Shown here: in pieces, positions 1-9,400 of the stretch
Layout: every line of letters begins with the position of its first letter
Position numbering within the stretch: position 1 is the stretch's first letter
Source of the DNA: Pararhizobium capsulatum DSM 1112
GTDB lineage: Bacteria; Pseudomonadota; Alphaproteobacteria; Rhizobiales; Rhizobiaceae
Assembly: GCF_030814475.1 (NCBI RefSeq)
Contig: NZ_JAUSVF010000001.1
Location: forward strand, 3,746,001 to 3,810,000
DNA: 64,000 nt
Direction: 5' to 3'
Made by a program: the position numbers and the translations under genes
Notes under the pieces: model-generated
Seen by the model: only the letters and a program-made list of their open reading frames with translations
Databases searched by the model: none
Told to the model about the DNA's origin: nothing

Positions 1-107
1 CCCGAACCGGAGCGCCCAAACAGCGCCGTCACGCCGCCTTCGGAGGTGAAAGACGCATCAAGCGAAAATTGGCCCAGCTGATGCCGGGCTTCAACGATCA
101 GGCTCAT
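1..107 (-). CDS. modC: Molybdate ABC transporter ATP-binding protein ModC (N-terminus only)
   Basis: Only the first ~35 codons are present; the gene runs off the left edge. The translation begins [10 protein letters not shown] and reaches the start of a Walker A motif (GRSGSG). Its ATG overlaps the modB stop as ATGA, the usual translationally coupled modBC arrangement. ModC would hydrolyse ATP to drive molybdate import through ModB. The assignment rests mainly on position behind modA and modB. Confidence 0.85.
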   Translation of the reverse strand, partial: MSLIVEARHQLGQFSLDASFTSEGGVTALFGRSGS

Positions 108-805
108 TCGACGTCGATCCTCCGTCCGACGAACCGCGCCATGAACTCGGAGGCGAGCAGCGCAGCCATGGAAATAGCAATAGCAACGAGCGTGAGCCGC
201 ATCGCGCCGAGATCGCCGCCCGGCACCTGGGTAAAGGTATAGATCGCCGCCGAAAGCGTCTGGGTCTCGCCGGGAATGTTAGACACGAAGGTGATAGTCG
301 CGCCGAACTCGCCCATCGCCTTGGCAAACGAGAGGATCATGCCGGCGATCACGCCCGGCAGGATCAGTGGAAGAGTGACGGTCGCAAACACCCAGAGCGG
401 CGAAGCCCCGAGCGTGCCGGCCGCCTCTTCAAGCTTGCGATCCACTGCCTCGATTGACAAGCGGATAGAGCGTACCATCAGGGGAAAGCCCATGATACCG
501 CAGGCAAGCGCCGCCCCTGTCCAGCGGAAGGAGAGCACGATGCCGAACCAATCCGCGAGGAAAGACCCCACAGGGCCGCGCCGACCGAACAGCAGAAGCA
601 GGATGAAGCCGGTAACGACAGGTGGAAGGATCAACGGCAGATGGACGACGCCGTTGAGCAGTGACTTGCCCCAGAAGCGACCGCGCGCCAGCGCCATGGC
701 AACGAGAATGCCGAAGGGCAAGCTCGCGAGCATGGCGACAAGCGATATCCGAAGGCTCAGATGGATCGCCGTCCACTCCGCGTCGCTCAGTGCCAGCCAG
801 TCCAA
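104..805 (-). CDS. modB: Molybdate ABC transporter permease ModB
   Basis: Inner-membrane permease of the molybdate importer, 233 residues, with several hydrophobic segments and the EAA-type loop for the ATPase ([21 protein letters not shown]). A TTG at 805 is the preferred start because a good ribosome site (GAGGTAAA) lies just upstream and the protein then begins [10 protein letters not shown] as ModB proteins do; an in-frame ATG at 838 would add 11 atypical residues. It lies downstream of modA and overlaps modC by four bases. Confidence 0.93.
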   Translation of the reverse strand: MDWLALSDAEWTAIHLSLRISLVAMLASLPFGILVAMALARGRFWGKSLLNGVVHLPLILPPVVTGFILLLLFGRRGPVGSFLADWFGIVLSFRWTGAALACGIMGFPLMVRSIRLSIEAVDRKLEEAAGTLGASPLWVFATVTLPLILPGVIAGMILSFAKAMGEFGATITFVSNIPGETQTLSAAIYTFTQVPGGDLGAMRLTLVAIAISMAALLASEFMARFVGRRIDVE

Positions 806-892
806 TAGTTTACCTCGTTTATACCGGCCTCGCGGCATCCCTCATGAAATCTCATCAGGATCAAAGATGAGACAAGAGCTCGCCGCCGGCCA

Positions 893-918
893 CCTTCTCC
901 CCGCCTGCGGGGAGAGGG
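893..918. repeat. Short palindromic repeat between modA and modB
   Basis: A hairpin with stem CTCCCCGC/GCGGGGAG of the kind scattered between rhizobial genes. It falls in the ~140 bp gap between modA and modB, where it could act as an mRNA 3' stabiliser or attenuator. Another small inverted repeat (CTCATC/GATGAG) lies just beyond it at 851-872. Confidence 0.5.
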
Positions 919-948
919 AACAATGGAGTTTGCCGCTCTTTGTACCGT

Positions 949-1737
949 CTATTTCAGGAGGGTGAAGCCCTGCTGCGTAAAGAACGCCGCAGCCTTGTCG
1001 GATTTCAGGAATTCCAGATACGCAGCCGCATCCGCATTCTTCGATTCAGAGAGAATGGCGACCGGATAGATGATCGGCGGGTGGCTCTCTTCCGGGAAGG
1101 TGCCAACGACTGCAACACCCGGATCAGCGGCCGCATCCGTCTGGTAGACGATGCCATAGGGAGCCTCACCACGCGAAACGAGCGCCAGCGCCGCCCGAAC
1201 GCTTTCAGCACCCGCAACCTTGCCTTCAACCGAAGCCCAGACACCGAGCTTTTCAAGGGCCGCCTTGCCGTATTTACCGGCCGGAACCGAATCCACGGCG
1301 CCCATGGCAAGCTTGCCATCACCGACGAGGCCGGCAAGGTCGAAGCCTTCCTTGATCTCGACCGTCTTTGCCCCATCCTTCGGCGCAACGAGGACGATGC
1401 GATTGCCGAGCAGGTTGGAGCGGGTATCGTCCTTGATCAGCTTCTTTTCAGCGACGTAATCCATCCAGGCGAGGTCGGCAGAGATGAAAAGGTCAGCCGG
1501 CGCGCCGGATTCGATCTGTTTGGCGAGCGCCGATGAGGCCGCATAGGAGACGGTCGTCTGCTTGGCGCTTTCCTTCGTCCATTCGGCATTGGCCGCATCA
1601 AGTGCGTTCTTCAGGCTGGCTGCGGCAAAGACGGTGACCGTGTCGTCGGCCATGGCCGGGCTGGCAATGGTGGTAAAGCCGGCAACGGTGACAGCAACGG
1701 CAATCTTCGTCAGCCTGCCCAAAAGATGAAATGTCAT
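949..1737 (-). CDS. modA: Periplasmic molybdate-binding protein ModA
   Basis: Substrate-binding component of the molybdate importer, 262 residues. A signal peptide is visible (MTFHLLGRLTK, hydrophobic stretch, cleavage near SPAMA-DD), followed by the ModA opening VTVFAAASLKNALD and the internal segment YAASSALAKQIESGAPADLF that lines the oxyanion site. The length is typical. First gene of modABC; two ModE-like palindromes precede it, so repression by molybdate-loaded ModE is likely. Confidence 0.95.
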   Translation of the reverse strand: MTFHLLGRLTKIAVAVTVAGFTTIASPAMADDTVTVFAAASLKNALDAANAEWTKESAKQTTVSYAASSALAKQIESGAPADLFISADLAWMDYVAEKKLIKDDTRSNLLGNRIVLVAPKDGAKTVEIKEGFDLAGLVGDGKLAMGAVDSVPAGKYGKAALEKLGVWASVEGKVAGAESVRAALALVSRGEAPYGIVYQTDAAADPGVAVVGTFPEESHPPIIYPVAILSESKNADAAAYLEFLKSDKAAAFFTQQGFTLLK

Positions 1738-1759
1738 GGAATATTCCCTCCGGTTTGAT

Positions 1760-1783
1760 CGAAATATCCGAATGGATATAGCG
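1760..1783. promoter_or_regulatory. ModE-like operator, promoter-proximal copy
   Basis: Imperfect palindrome with 8-8-8 layout: CGAAATAT, eight bases, ATATAGCG (the right arm reads CGCTATAT on the other strand). This resembles the known ModE box with CGNTATAT arms. It ends 23 bp upstream of the modA start, where bound protein would block transcription. Call from pattern and position only. Confidence 0.55.
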
Positions 1784-1802
1784 AAGCCGAGTGGATGACT
1801 AG

Positions 1803-1826
1803 CGTTATATTCAGATAAATATATTG
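1803..1826. promoter_or_regulatory. ModE-like operator, distal copy
   Basis: Second palindrome with the same 8-8-8 layout: CGTTATAT, eight bases, ATATATTG. Its centre is 43 bp from the centre of the first copy, close to four helical turns, so two dimers would sit on the same DNA face. Paired with the proximal site it supports ModE control of modABC. Confidence 0.5.
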
Positions 1827-1884
1827 CTGGAAAAAAGAAGGCCGCGCGGTCGTCGCGCGGCTTGCCCTTCCTGACTAAAGCGTC

Positions 1885-2203
1885 CTATCGAAACAGTTTT
1901 TCCACGTCCTCCCGTCCGATCCCGATCTTCTCACAGTGGTCACGACAGAGGGCGACGTAGTTGTGCACATCGAAGAAACCGTTCGGCTCGCCGCTCTCAT
2001 CGAGCCAGATCAGCAGCCCCTTGACCTGGAAGAATACCCTTATCGGCTGCTCGTGTTCATCGGCAACCAGCGTATGCCCCCGCCCGGCGTCTCATGGACG
2101 AAATCGCCGGCCGTCGCCGTCCAGTCATGCTCCAGATAACCCCACACGCCGGAGATCGTGTAGGCAAAGACTTCACGCGGATGGTAATGGCGGTTCACGA
2201 GAC
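1885..2203 (-). pseudogene. Remnant of a 2,4'-dihydroxyacetophenone dioxygenase-like cupin
   Basis: Read on the minus strand, the segment starts without an initiation codon at LVNRHYHPREVFAYTISG and proceeds to GDFVHETPG. It must then shift frame to continue GHTLVADEHEQPIRVFF and ends DVEKLFR-stop at 1885. The metal-binding H-x-H-P of a cupin is visible. The N-terminal third is missing and replaced at ~2203 by an unrelated AraC scrap on the other strand, so the gene is both truncated and frameshifted. Family assignment is from the recognisable cupin pattern; the original function is unknown. Confidence 0.6.
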
Positions 2204-2380
2204 CTGCTGGACAGTTCAACCCTGAAGATATCGGAGGCAGCCGAAGCGCTCGGCTTCAAGGATGCCGCTTATTTCGGCCGCTTCTTCAAGCGCATGGCGG
2301 GCGTCTCCCCCCGCGCATACCGACAAGGCATCCCACTGAAGCATGTCCGGTCCGAAACGAGCTACGCCGCCTGGCCATAA
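2203..2380 (+). pseudogene. C-terminal fragment of an AraC-family regulator
   Basis: About 58 codons matching the second helix-turn-helix of AraC/XylS regulators: LKISEAAEALGFKDAAYF, then GRFFKRMAGVSPRAYR, ending in a stop at 2380. No start codon or preceding domain belongs to it; upstream in frame it runs into the antisense of the broken cupin. It overlaps the 3' end of the neighbouring hexosaminidase gene by 19 bp. It looks like the end of a regulator whose remainder was deleted. Confidence 0.65.
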
Positions 2381-4377
2381 AAGCCGTAGAGCACCGGCAT
2401 CAGGCCCGCCAAGGCTTCGAACCGCTTAAAGGACTTGTGCTCGTCGCGCGTCCAGGCGGTTTCGGCCAGGGCCGAAAGCCGCGGAAAAACCAACCTGTCA
2501 AAAACTGCCCGGTCGCTCATCGGCTCCGACCAGATGCAGCACTGGACGCCAAGCAGGCGCGTCTTCTGCTCTTCGCTCCAGCCCTCGACCGGATCGAAAG
2601 TGTAGAGCTTCTCCGGGCTGGACCACCCCACCCAGCTTGCTCCGGGCTCGGACCACGCGGTGCTATTCGCCATGTCCAGATAATAGACTTTTCCAGGGCA
2701 GACGACGAGATTGTAGCCCTCGCCAGCCAGCGCCGCCGAAGCCTCAACCGTGCGCCATCCAAACAGCAGCGACTTCGCCTTGTCGATTACGTTGCCATGG
2801 GCAGCCTCCTGCCAACCGCCGGTGACGCGCCCCCGAGATGCTAGGAACGCCTGAATACGTCCCAGAAAGGCCGATTGCAGCACGGCCGCACCCGAACCTT
2901 CGATATCGTCGGCCCCGTGATGGTTGGTGATGACATCAAGTCGTTTGGCATGGCCATCGGCCAGGGCATCGCCGCCAATCGCCCTCAATTCGCCCAAAGC
3001 CTGCGGCGAGCCGGACCACGCCCCCAGCGGCACCTCGTCGGCACCGACATGGAAGACGGCGCAGGGGAAAAGCTCGATCAGTTCGTCAAAGATCGTTTCG
3101 AGCGCGCGGTAAGTGTCCTCGCGCGCCGGGTTGAGGCAATTGTTGGGGAAACCCTGTACCGAGTGATAATTGCCGTGTTCGGCCGGATCGCGCAGTTCCG
3201 GAATGGCTTGCAGCATCGCGTAACAATGACCGGGCACATCAATTTCCGGCATCACCTCTATGCCCAGGTTCCCCGCCAGTGCGACGATCTCCCGGATCAC
3301 CGCCTTGGTATAGTACCCTCCGCTCCGCTGCGGCGCCGAGCCGAGCAGCGGCGGGATGGCAAGCCCGTGGCCGCGCCAGGCACCGATTTCGGTCAAGGCG
3401 GGATAAGCCTCGATCTCCACCCGCCACGCCTCGTCATCGGAGAGATGCCAGTGGAAGCGGTTCAGCTTGTTCCAGGCGAGAATATGCAGGAAGCGCTTGA
3501 TTTCCGCAGCACCGTAGAATTGCCGGGCGACATCGAGATGCGTGCCGCGCCATTCATGTAAAGGCGTATCGACGATCTCGCCTTCTCCGGGAAAAATGAA
3601 GGTTCCCGGATGAAGCCGCGCGCCGCGCAGGATTTGCCCGAGTGTGATCAGGCCGTAGAGCAGCCCGCCATGCCCACCGCCCGCAACGGCAACCTCATTG
3701 GGCGCGAACCGCAAAATATAGGCTTCCGACCCCAAGGGCTCGTCCCTGCTCAGCGTCACCGGCAAACCGCCCTCGCTGGCGGAACGCACGATGCCTTCGG
3801 CGGGAAACAGATATTCGACAAGCTGCGAAAAAGCATCGGCAGCCTTTGTCGCGTCTCGTCCCTCCGGTCGAAGCGCAAAACCGGGTGGTGGAGGGGCGTT
3901 GCCTGATACGTTGACGGACTGCGGCCAGGGAAGAATGGAAACGGAGACAGGAGCCGCGACCGGCACCGGATAAACCAAGGCGCCACGCTTCAACTCCGCA
4001 TTGTTGCCGCTGTTTCCCATAGGCGACACCGCAACCGTGGCAGAGGTATCGTCAGCGAGAACAAGATAGGCCGCCGTCACACCATCAGTCCAATGATTGA
4101 GCGGATCGCTCATCCGTCGGATCGTCACCGCCCATGAGGCGCCTGGCTCAAGCACGAAGCCTTCCGGCGGCCGCAATTCCGCGTGGTTGGAGAGCCAGTG
4201 CACCAGAGTGCCGCCCTCGATATCAGCGCCTTGACCGATCCGTGCCGGACCTGACACGCAAAGCCGGAAATTGCGGATGGGAGCATCGGAAAGGTTTGCA
4301 AGGGTCAACCGATAGCTGCCGCCCTGTTCATCAGACACCCAGAGGTTTTCGAGCCGAAAAGAGCATTGGTTCGTCAT
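2362..4377 (-). CDS. Glycoside hydrolase family 20 beta-N-acetylhexosaminidase
   Basis: 671-residue enzyme predicted to remove terminal GlcNAc or GalNAc. The GH20 catalytic Asp-Glu pair is seen in HVGADEVPLG (about D447-E448), preceded by typical barrel motifs GTHLDVARQFY, NRFHWHLSDDEAWR and EIDVPGH. A non-catalytic beta-rich N-terminal domain occupies roughly the first 150 residues. No signal peptide is evident, so it may act on imported oligosaccharides. Start chosen at 4377 because GGGAGGTG precedes it; a start at 4395 would overlap the upstream gene's stop. Probably cotranscribed with the acetyltransferase 15 bp upstream. Confidence 0.9.
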   Translation of the reverse strand: MTNQCSFRLENLWVSDEQGGSYRLTLANLSDAPIRNFRLCVSGPARIGQGADIEGGTLVHWLSNHAELRPPEGFVLEPGASWAVTIRRMSDPLNHWTDGVTAAYLVLADDTSATVAVSPMGNSGNNAELKRGALVYPVPVAAPVSVSILPWPQSVNVSGNAPPPPGFALRPEGRDATKAADAFSQLVEYLFPAEGIVRSASEGGLPVTLSRDEPLGSEAYILRFAPNEVAVAGGGHGGLLYGLITLGQILRGARLHPGTFIFPGEGEIVDTPLHEWRGTHLDVARQFYGAAEIKRFLHILAWNKLNRFHWHLSDDEAWRVEIEAYPALTEIGAWRGHGLAIPPLLGSAPQRSGGYYTKAVIREIVALAGNLGIEVMPEIDVPGHCYAMLQAIPELRDPAEHGNYHSVQGFPNNCLNPAREDTYRALETIFDELIELFPCAVFHVGADEVPLGAWSGSPQALGELRAIGGDALADGHAKRLDVITNHHGADDIEGSGAAVLQSAFLGRIQAFLASRGRVTGGWQEAAHGNVIDKAKSLLFGWRTVEASAALAGEGYNLVVCPGKVYYLDMANSTAWSEPGASWVGWSSPEKLYTFDPVEGWSEEQKTRLLGVQCCIWSEPMSDRAVFDRLVFPRLSALAETAWTRDEHKSFKRFEALAGLMPVLYGFYGQAA

Positions 4378-4391
4378 GACACACCTCCCGT

Positions 4392-4868
4392 TCACTCGAC
4401 CGAAGTCAGCATGCCGGCATAGATACCGGGTGCCGAATTCGGAATCGGCATCGCACCCACCGCCCGCTCATAAAAGGCTGCCGGCCCGACATCGCCGATA
4501 ATCGCATAGGCATATCCCATCGTCTTGAGATCGATCAGCGATGCCAGCAGCAGCGCTTGGCCGATGCCCTGCCCGCGTACGCTCTCGTCGACACCCGTCG
4601 GCCCGAAGAAGCCGCGGGCAATCGATTCGTGGCAGGCGAAGCCAACGAGCTTGCCCTCCTTCGTCGCCAGGAAACAGCCCGGCGGCTGGCGGGAAAAGGC
4701 AACCGCTGTTTCTCCTGCCCAACCCGCGCCAAAGCGGCTGCGCACCCAATCAGTCACCAGTTCCAGCTCCGGCGCCAATGCCCGCCTTATCATGACACCG
4801 GTATCAGTCACGCGGGCATCGACTGCCGGATCGGCTGAAACGAGCGAAAGATTGACCAGATAATCCAT
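4392..4868 (-). CDS. GNAT family N-acetyltransferase
   Basis: 158 residues with the GNAT acetyl-CoA loop visible as VDESVRGQGIGQALL (R/Q-x-x-G-x-G/A signature), followed by a helix and the late strand AIIGDVGPAAFYERAVGA. The substrate cannot be told. It immediately precedes the GH20 hexosaminidase gene on the same strand, so an amino-sugar substrate is conceivable, but that is inference only. Confidence 0.85.
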   Translation of the reverse strand: MDYLVNLSLVSADPAVDARVTDTGVMIRRALAPELELVTDWVRSRFGAGWAGETAVAFSRQPPGCFLATKEGKLVGFACHESIARGFFGPTGVDESVRGQGIGQALLLASLIDLKTMGYAYAIIGDVGPAAFYERAVGAMPIPNSAPGIYAGMLTSVE

Positions 4869-4948
4869 GTGAGACCTTGCAGATAATCGGGCTATCCGTG
4901 TGGAGCGCCCGGAAGAAGGGATGAAGCGTTCAAACCGCCCACTTCAAG

Positions 4949-6202
4949 CTAATGTCCGCTCGTCTGGAGCGTGACGACGTCACCCGGCAAGGTAAAAACA
5001 TGAACGGGCTCGCCAACGCCCTTCAGCGGGAACGAACCCAAGCTCTCGAGTTCCACGTCGTCGCGCACCATTTCCGCAAAAGCAGCGGACAATAAAACCG
5101 GCCGGCCGGTTTCTTTCGTCAAGGTTTCAAGCCGCGAGGCGATATTCACCACGGGACCGATAACCGTAAAATCCAGCCGCTTGCGCGATCCGATATTGCC
5201 ATACATCACGTCGCCGACATGGACGCCGACACCATAATCGAGCAGCGGACGATTGCGTTCGGCGTTTTCGAGATTAAGGGCAGTCATCGCAGCTCTCGCC
5301 TCTGTAATAGCATTGAGCAAATCGAGACCGGCCCTGGGGTTGCTGAGCGGAAAGATGGCAAGGAGGCCATCGCCCATGAATTTCAGGATCTCGCCGCCAT
5401 GGGCCTCGATCGGTTCGGACATGGCGTCGAAATAGGCATTGAGCAGGTCAATCACCTCGTCGCGCGGCCAAAGGTCGGAAATCGTCGTGAACCCTCTGAG
5501 ATCGCAGATCAGAATGGCGGCCTCGACGGTGACGCCGCTGCCGCGCGTCGTGGCGCCAGCGAGAATCTGCTCACTGGCATGCGGGCCGACATAGGTACGA
5601 AGGAAAGTACGCGCCAGAATGTTTTTCAACCGAATTTCGGTAACAAGCGTCAGCGCGGGTGTCAGATCCCTCAGGAATGTCAGATGCTCTTCGAGAAATC
5701 CGCCCGGACGGTCGCTGGCAAACGTCATGACATGACGTTTGCCAAGCGTGTGATCCATCGGCCAGGCAACGTAATCCGTCAGTCCCTCCCTGCTGAGTTC
5801 AACATAGAGTGAATAGGGATGGCCGGTTTCAGCCAACCCCTCGAGGTTTTGGCGAACCTCTGGCGTCCCGCTCAATATCTCGTTTGCCGGGCTGCTTTGA
5901 AACTGAGGGGTCGCTTCCACCCCGTAACCGAAGAAGCTGATCTTCGCCTCATCCATCCCCGTGCGCCAGAGGATGCGGGCACCCAGCCATTCGGGATGGT
6001 TGGTGCGAAAATGCAATGTCGCTCGGGCGACGGGGACACCTGCAGTCCGCAATCGGGTACACATTTCAGTCACGATATTGTCGATGAAGCGCTCGTCGCG
6101 CGTTCCCTGGATCAGCCAGTCGAGAATGGCCCGCCGCTGAACAGGCCATTGCCCCTCGACATCCCCCTGAGGAACCGCGCTCGTCTCCGTTTCAGAATCC
6201 AT
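4949..6202 (-). CDS. Class III adenylate/guanylate cyclase
   Basis: 417 residues. The C-terminal half is a class III cyclase homology domain: ILICDLRGFTTIS carries the first metal aspartate (about D234), GGEILKFMGDGLLAIFP the second, and VGVHVGDVMYGNIGSRKRLDFTVIGPVVNIASRLE follows, all family hallmarks. The N-terminal ~200 residues are a soluble sensor-like domain without membrane segments. It should make a cyclic nucleotide from ATP or GTP. Start set at 6202 (GGGAGCGG upstream); a longer reading from 6295 lacks support. Confidence 0.9.
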   Translation of the reverse strand: MDSETETSAVPQGDVEGQWPVQRRAILDWLIQGTRDERFIDNIVTEMCTRLRTAGVPVARATLHFRTNHPEWLGARILWRTGMDEAKISFFGYGVEATPQFQSSPANEILSGTPEVRQNLEGLAETGHPYSLYVELSREGLTDYVAWPMDHTLGKRHVMTFASDRPGGFLEEHLTFLRDLTPALTLVTEIRLKNILARTFLRTYVGPHASEQILAGATTRGSGVTVEAAILICDLRGFTTISDLWPRDEVIDLLNAYFDAMSEPIEAHGGEILKFMGDGLLAIFPLSNPRAGLDLLNAITEARAAMTALNLENAERNRPLLDYGVGVHVGDVMYGNIGSRKRLDFTVIGPVVNIASRLETLTKETGRPVLLSAAFAEMVRDDVELESLGSFPLKGVGEPVHVFTLPGDVVTLQTSGH

Positions 6203-6386
6203 GACGTCGCCGCTCCCGTAGCATCGATGCGCGAAGGTCTGTTTGTCCTTACGCCGGATACCGATGACTAGATTTCTAGGGAAGCTGCAAGTCAAGAACC
6301 GGGCACGCCAAATGGAAACAGATGGCTCAACTCTTTCTCGGCGTAAAGCTTCCGGTCATTGCGATGCACAATACCCGAAAAAATGC

Positions 6387-6418
6387 AAAAAGACCTCTCG
6401 CGTCGCGCAAGAGGCCTT
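6387..6418 (-). terminator. Rho-independent terminator of the octad-repeat gene
   Basis: On the minus strand a stem AAGGCCTCT/AGAGGTCTT with a short GC loop is followed by TTT, about 90 bases past the stop of the octad-repeat gene. A second, longer hairpin lies between it and the gene. Confidence 0.6.
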
Positions 6419-6467
6419 CCGTATTGGGTCTGGACGTCGGGAATATCCGAAATCCGGAAAAGGGAAT

Positions 6468-6491
6468 GCGGCGCGGTCGGGACCGCGCCGC
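6468..6491. terminator. GC-rich hairpin directly after the octad-repeat gene
   Basis: Near-perfect inverted repeat GCGGCGCGGTC/GACCGCGCCGC with a two-base loop, 7 bp past the stop codon. No clean T-run follows on either strand, so it may protect the mRNA 3' end or act with the T-followed hairpin further downstream. Confidence 0.5.
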
Positions 6492-6498
6492 CTGTTTC

Positions 6499-9400
6499 TT
6501 AGAAGCTCTGGTAGGCCACGATGACGGCGGCAACCTGGTCGGTATCGAGAGCTGCGAGCTGCGAGGACGTCAAAGCCTGCAACTGGTTGCTCGTCAGGTT
6601 GGCGATATCGTCGGTGGAGAGGCCCGGGAGGGCCTTCACATTGATCGCAGCGATGTCATCGGTCGAGAAGGTTACCAGGTCTTCCGTTGCGAAGGCGCCG
6701 ATTGCTGCCGAGCTGAGAGCCGCGACCTGGTTGGAGGTCAGAGCCTCGACCTGGTCGGTCGTCAGCGCCTGGATCTGAGCGGTCGTCAGTGCAGCAACCG
6801 CCTTCGAGTTCAGAGCGATGATCTGGTTGGTGCCGAGAACCGCGATGTTGTCGGTGCTCAGCGCAGCCACCTGCGTCGAGCTCAGGGCATTGACCTGACC
6901 GGTCGTCAGGGCGACGAGCTGGTCGGAAGTCAGGGCCTGAACCTGGGCAGTCGTCAGAGCCAGAAGCTGGGCGCTGGTCAGGGCCGCAACCTGCCCCGTA
7001 CCGAGGGCCGCAAGGTTGTCCGTGGACAGACCTGCCAGAGCCTTGGTACCGATCGAGGCGATATCCGCGGTGGACAGCGTAACCACGTCGTCCGAACCGA
7101 GTGCACCGAGCGCTGTCGAGCTAAGTGCAGCGACCTGGCCAGTCGTCAGGGCTTCGACCTGATCGGTGGTCATCGCACCGATCTGAGCGGTGGTCAGGGC
7201 CGATACAGCCTTGGAGCTGAGAGCGGCAACCTGGCCGGTAGACAGTAGAGCGACGTTATCGGTATCGAGAGCCGGGATCTGAGTCGCGGTCAGCGTTGCG
7301 ACCTGTGCAGTCGACAGAGAGCCGATCTGGTCGGTCGTCAGGGCGCCAACCTGCGCCGAGGTGAGCGACATGATCTGGTTCGTGGTGAGAGCTGCAACCT
7401 GACCGGTGGACAGTACCGCAATGTTGTCCGTCGTCAGCGAAGCCAGTGCCTTCAGGCCGATGGCTGCGATGTCGTCGGTCGAGAACACTGCGATCTGATC
7501 CGTCGATAGGGCGGCGATTGCAGTCGAGCCCAGCGAGCCGACCTGACCAGTCGTCAGGGCAGCTGCCTGATCCGTGGTCAGCACGCCGATCTGAGCGGAT
7601 GTCAGGGCGGCAAGAGACTTGGAGCTGAGAGCAGCAACCTGGCCCGTCGTAAGAACGGCGACATTGTCGGTGCTGATCGCTCCAACCTGCGTCGCGCTGA
7701 GCGCCGAAACCTGCGCGGAACTCAGAACAACAGCCTGGTCGGTGGTGATGGCACCGATCTGAGCCGTCGTGAAGGCGGCCATCTGGGTGGCGGTCAGAGC
7801 GGCGAACTGACCCGTGGAGAGTGCTGCGACATTATCCGTGGACAGCGAAGGCAGATACTTCACACCGATCGAAGCGACGTCTTCAGTCGAGAAGGTTGCG
7901 AGGTCTTCCGTACCGAGTGCACCGATTGCTGCGGCACCGAGAGCGGCGACCTGCGTCGAGCTCAAGGCTTCGACCTGGTCGGTCGTGAACGCATTGATCT
8001 GGTTCAGCGTCAGAGACGCGACGGACTTCGCGCTGAGCGCCAGAACCTGGCCGGTCAACAGCAGCGCGACGTTGTCGGTGCTGATAGCTGCGGCCTGGGT
8101 GCCGGTCAGGGATGCAACCTGCGTGGTGGTAAGAACGCCGACCTGGTCGGAGCTCAGGTTACCGACCTGCGCCGTAGTGAGCGATGCAACCTGTGCCGTG
8201 GTTAGAGCAACAACCTGGGCCGTCGACAGCGACGCGATGCTACCGGTGGAGAGTGTTGCCAGCATCTTGGTGGAGATGGCGGCGACGTCTGCGGTGGAGA
8301 ATGTAGCCAGATCATCGGTGCTAAGCGCACCGAGAGCAGCCGCGCCGAGAGCAGCGACCTGCGTCGTCGTCAGGGCTTCGACCTGATCGGTCGTCAGGGC
8401 GTTGATCTGGTCGGTGGAGAGCGCAGCAACTGCCTTCGGGTTCAAGGACGCAACCTGATCCGTGGTCAAGGCCGCAACATTGGCGGTATTCAGGGCACCG
8501 ATCTGAACTGTGCTCAGCGCCGCAACCTGGCCACTTGACAGGGCCACGACCTGATCGGTCGTCAGAGCCTGGATCTGGGTGGTCTTCAGCGCCAGAACCT
8601 GGCCCGTCGACAGTGCGCCGAGCTGACCAGTGGTCAGGATGGCAATGTTATCCGTGCTGATGGCGCCGATCTGGGTAGTGTTGAGGGCGCCGATCTGGCC
8701 CGCGGTCAAGGAGACAGCTTGGTCAGTCGTGAGGGCACCGAGCTGGGCGGTGGTCAGAGCCGCTATCGCGCCAGTGGAGAAGGCGCCGAGCTGCTCTGTC
8801 GTGAGAATAGCCACGCTGTCGGTTGACAAGCCGGCAAGCGACTTGGCGTTCAGGGCAGTAATGTCGGCCGTGGAGAGGACAGCAACCTGATCCGTGCTCA
8901 GGGCGCCAAGCGCAACCGAGCCGAGAGCTCCGAGCTGGCCTGTCGTCAGAACACCGACCTGATCAGTGGTCAAGGCATCGATCTGGGTCGAGGTGAGAGC
9001 TGCGACAGCCTTGGCGCTGAGTGCAACCACCTGGTCGGTGGAAAGCAGAGCAACGTTGTCGGTGCTGAGTGCTGCAGCCTGGGTTGCGCTGAGAACAGCG
9101 GCTTGAACCGTCGTCAGAGCGCCGATCTGATCGGTCGTCAGAGCTGCAACCTGAGTTGTCTTCAGGGCAACGATCTGACCGGTGGTCAGGGCGGCGACCT
9201 GGCCGGTCGAGAGCGAAGCGAAGCTCGCCGTGGACATCCCGGCCAGCGTCTTGCCGCTGATCGCGGCAACATCGGCGGTGGAGAACACGGCCAGTTGATC
9301 GGTCGACAGAGCGCCGATGGCGGCAACGCTCAGGCTGGCAACCTGTCCGGTGGTCAGGGCTTCAGCCTGTTCGGTCGTCAGGGCGCCGATCTGGCCGCTC

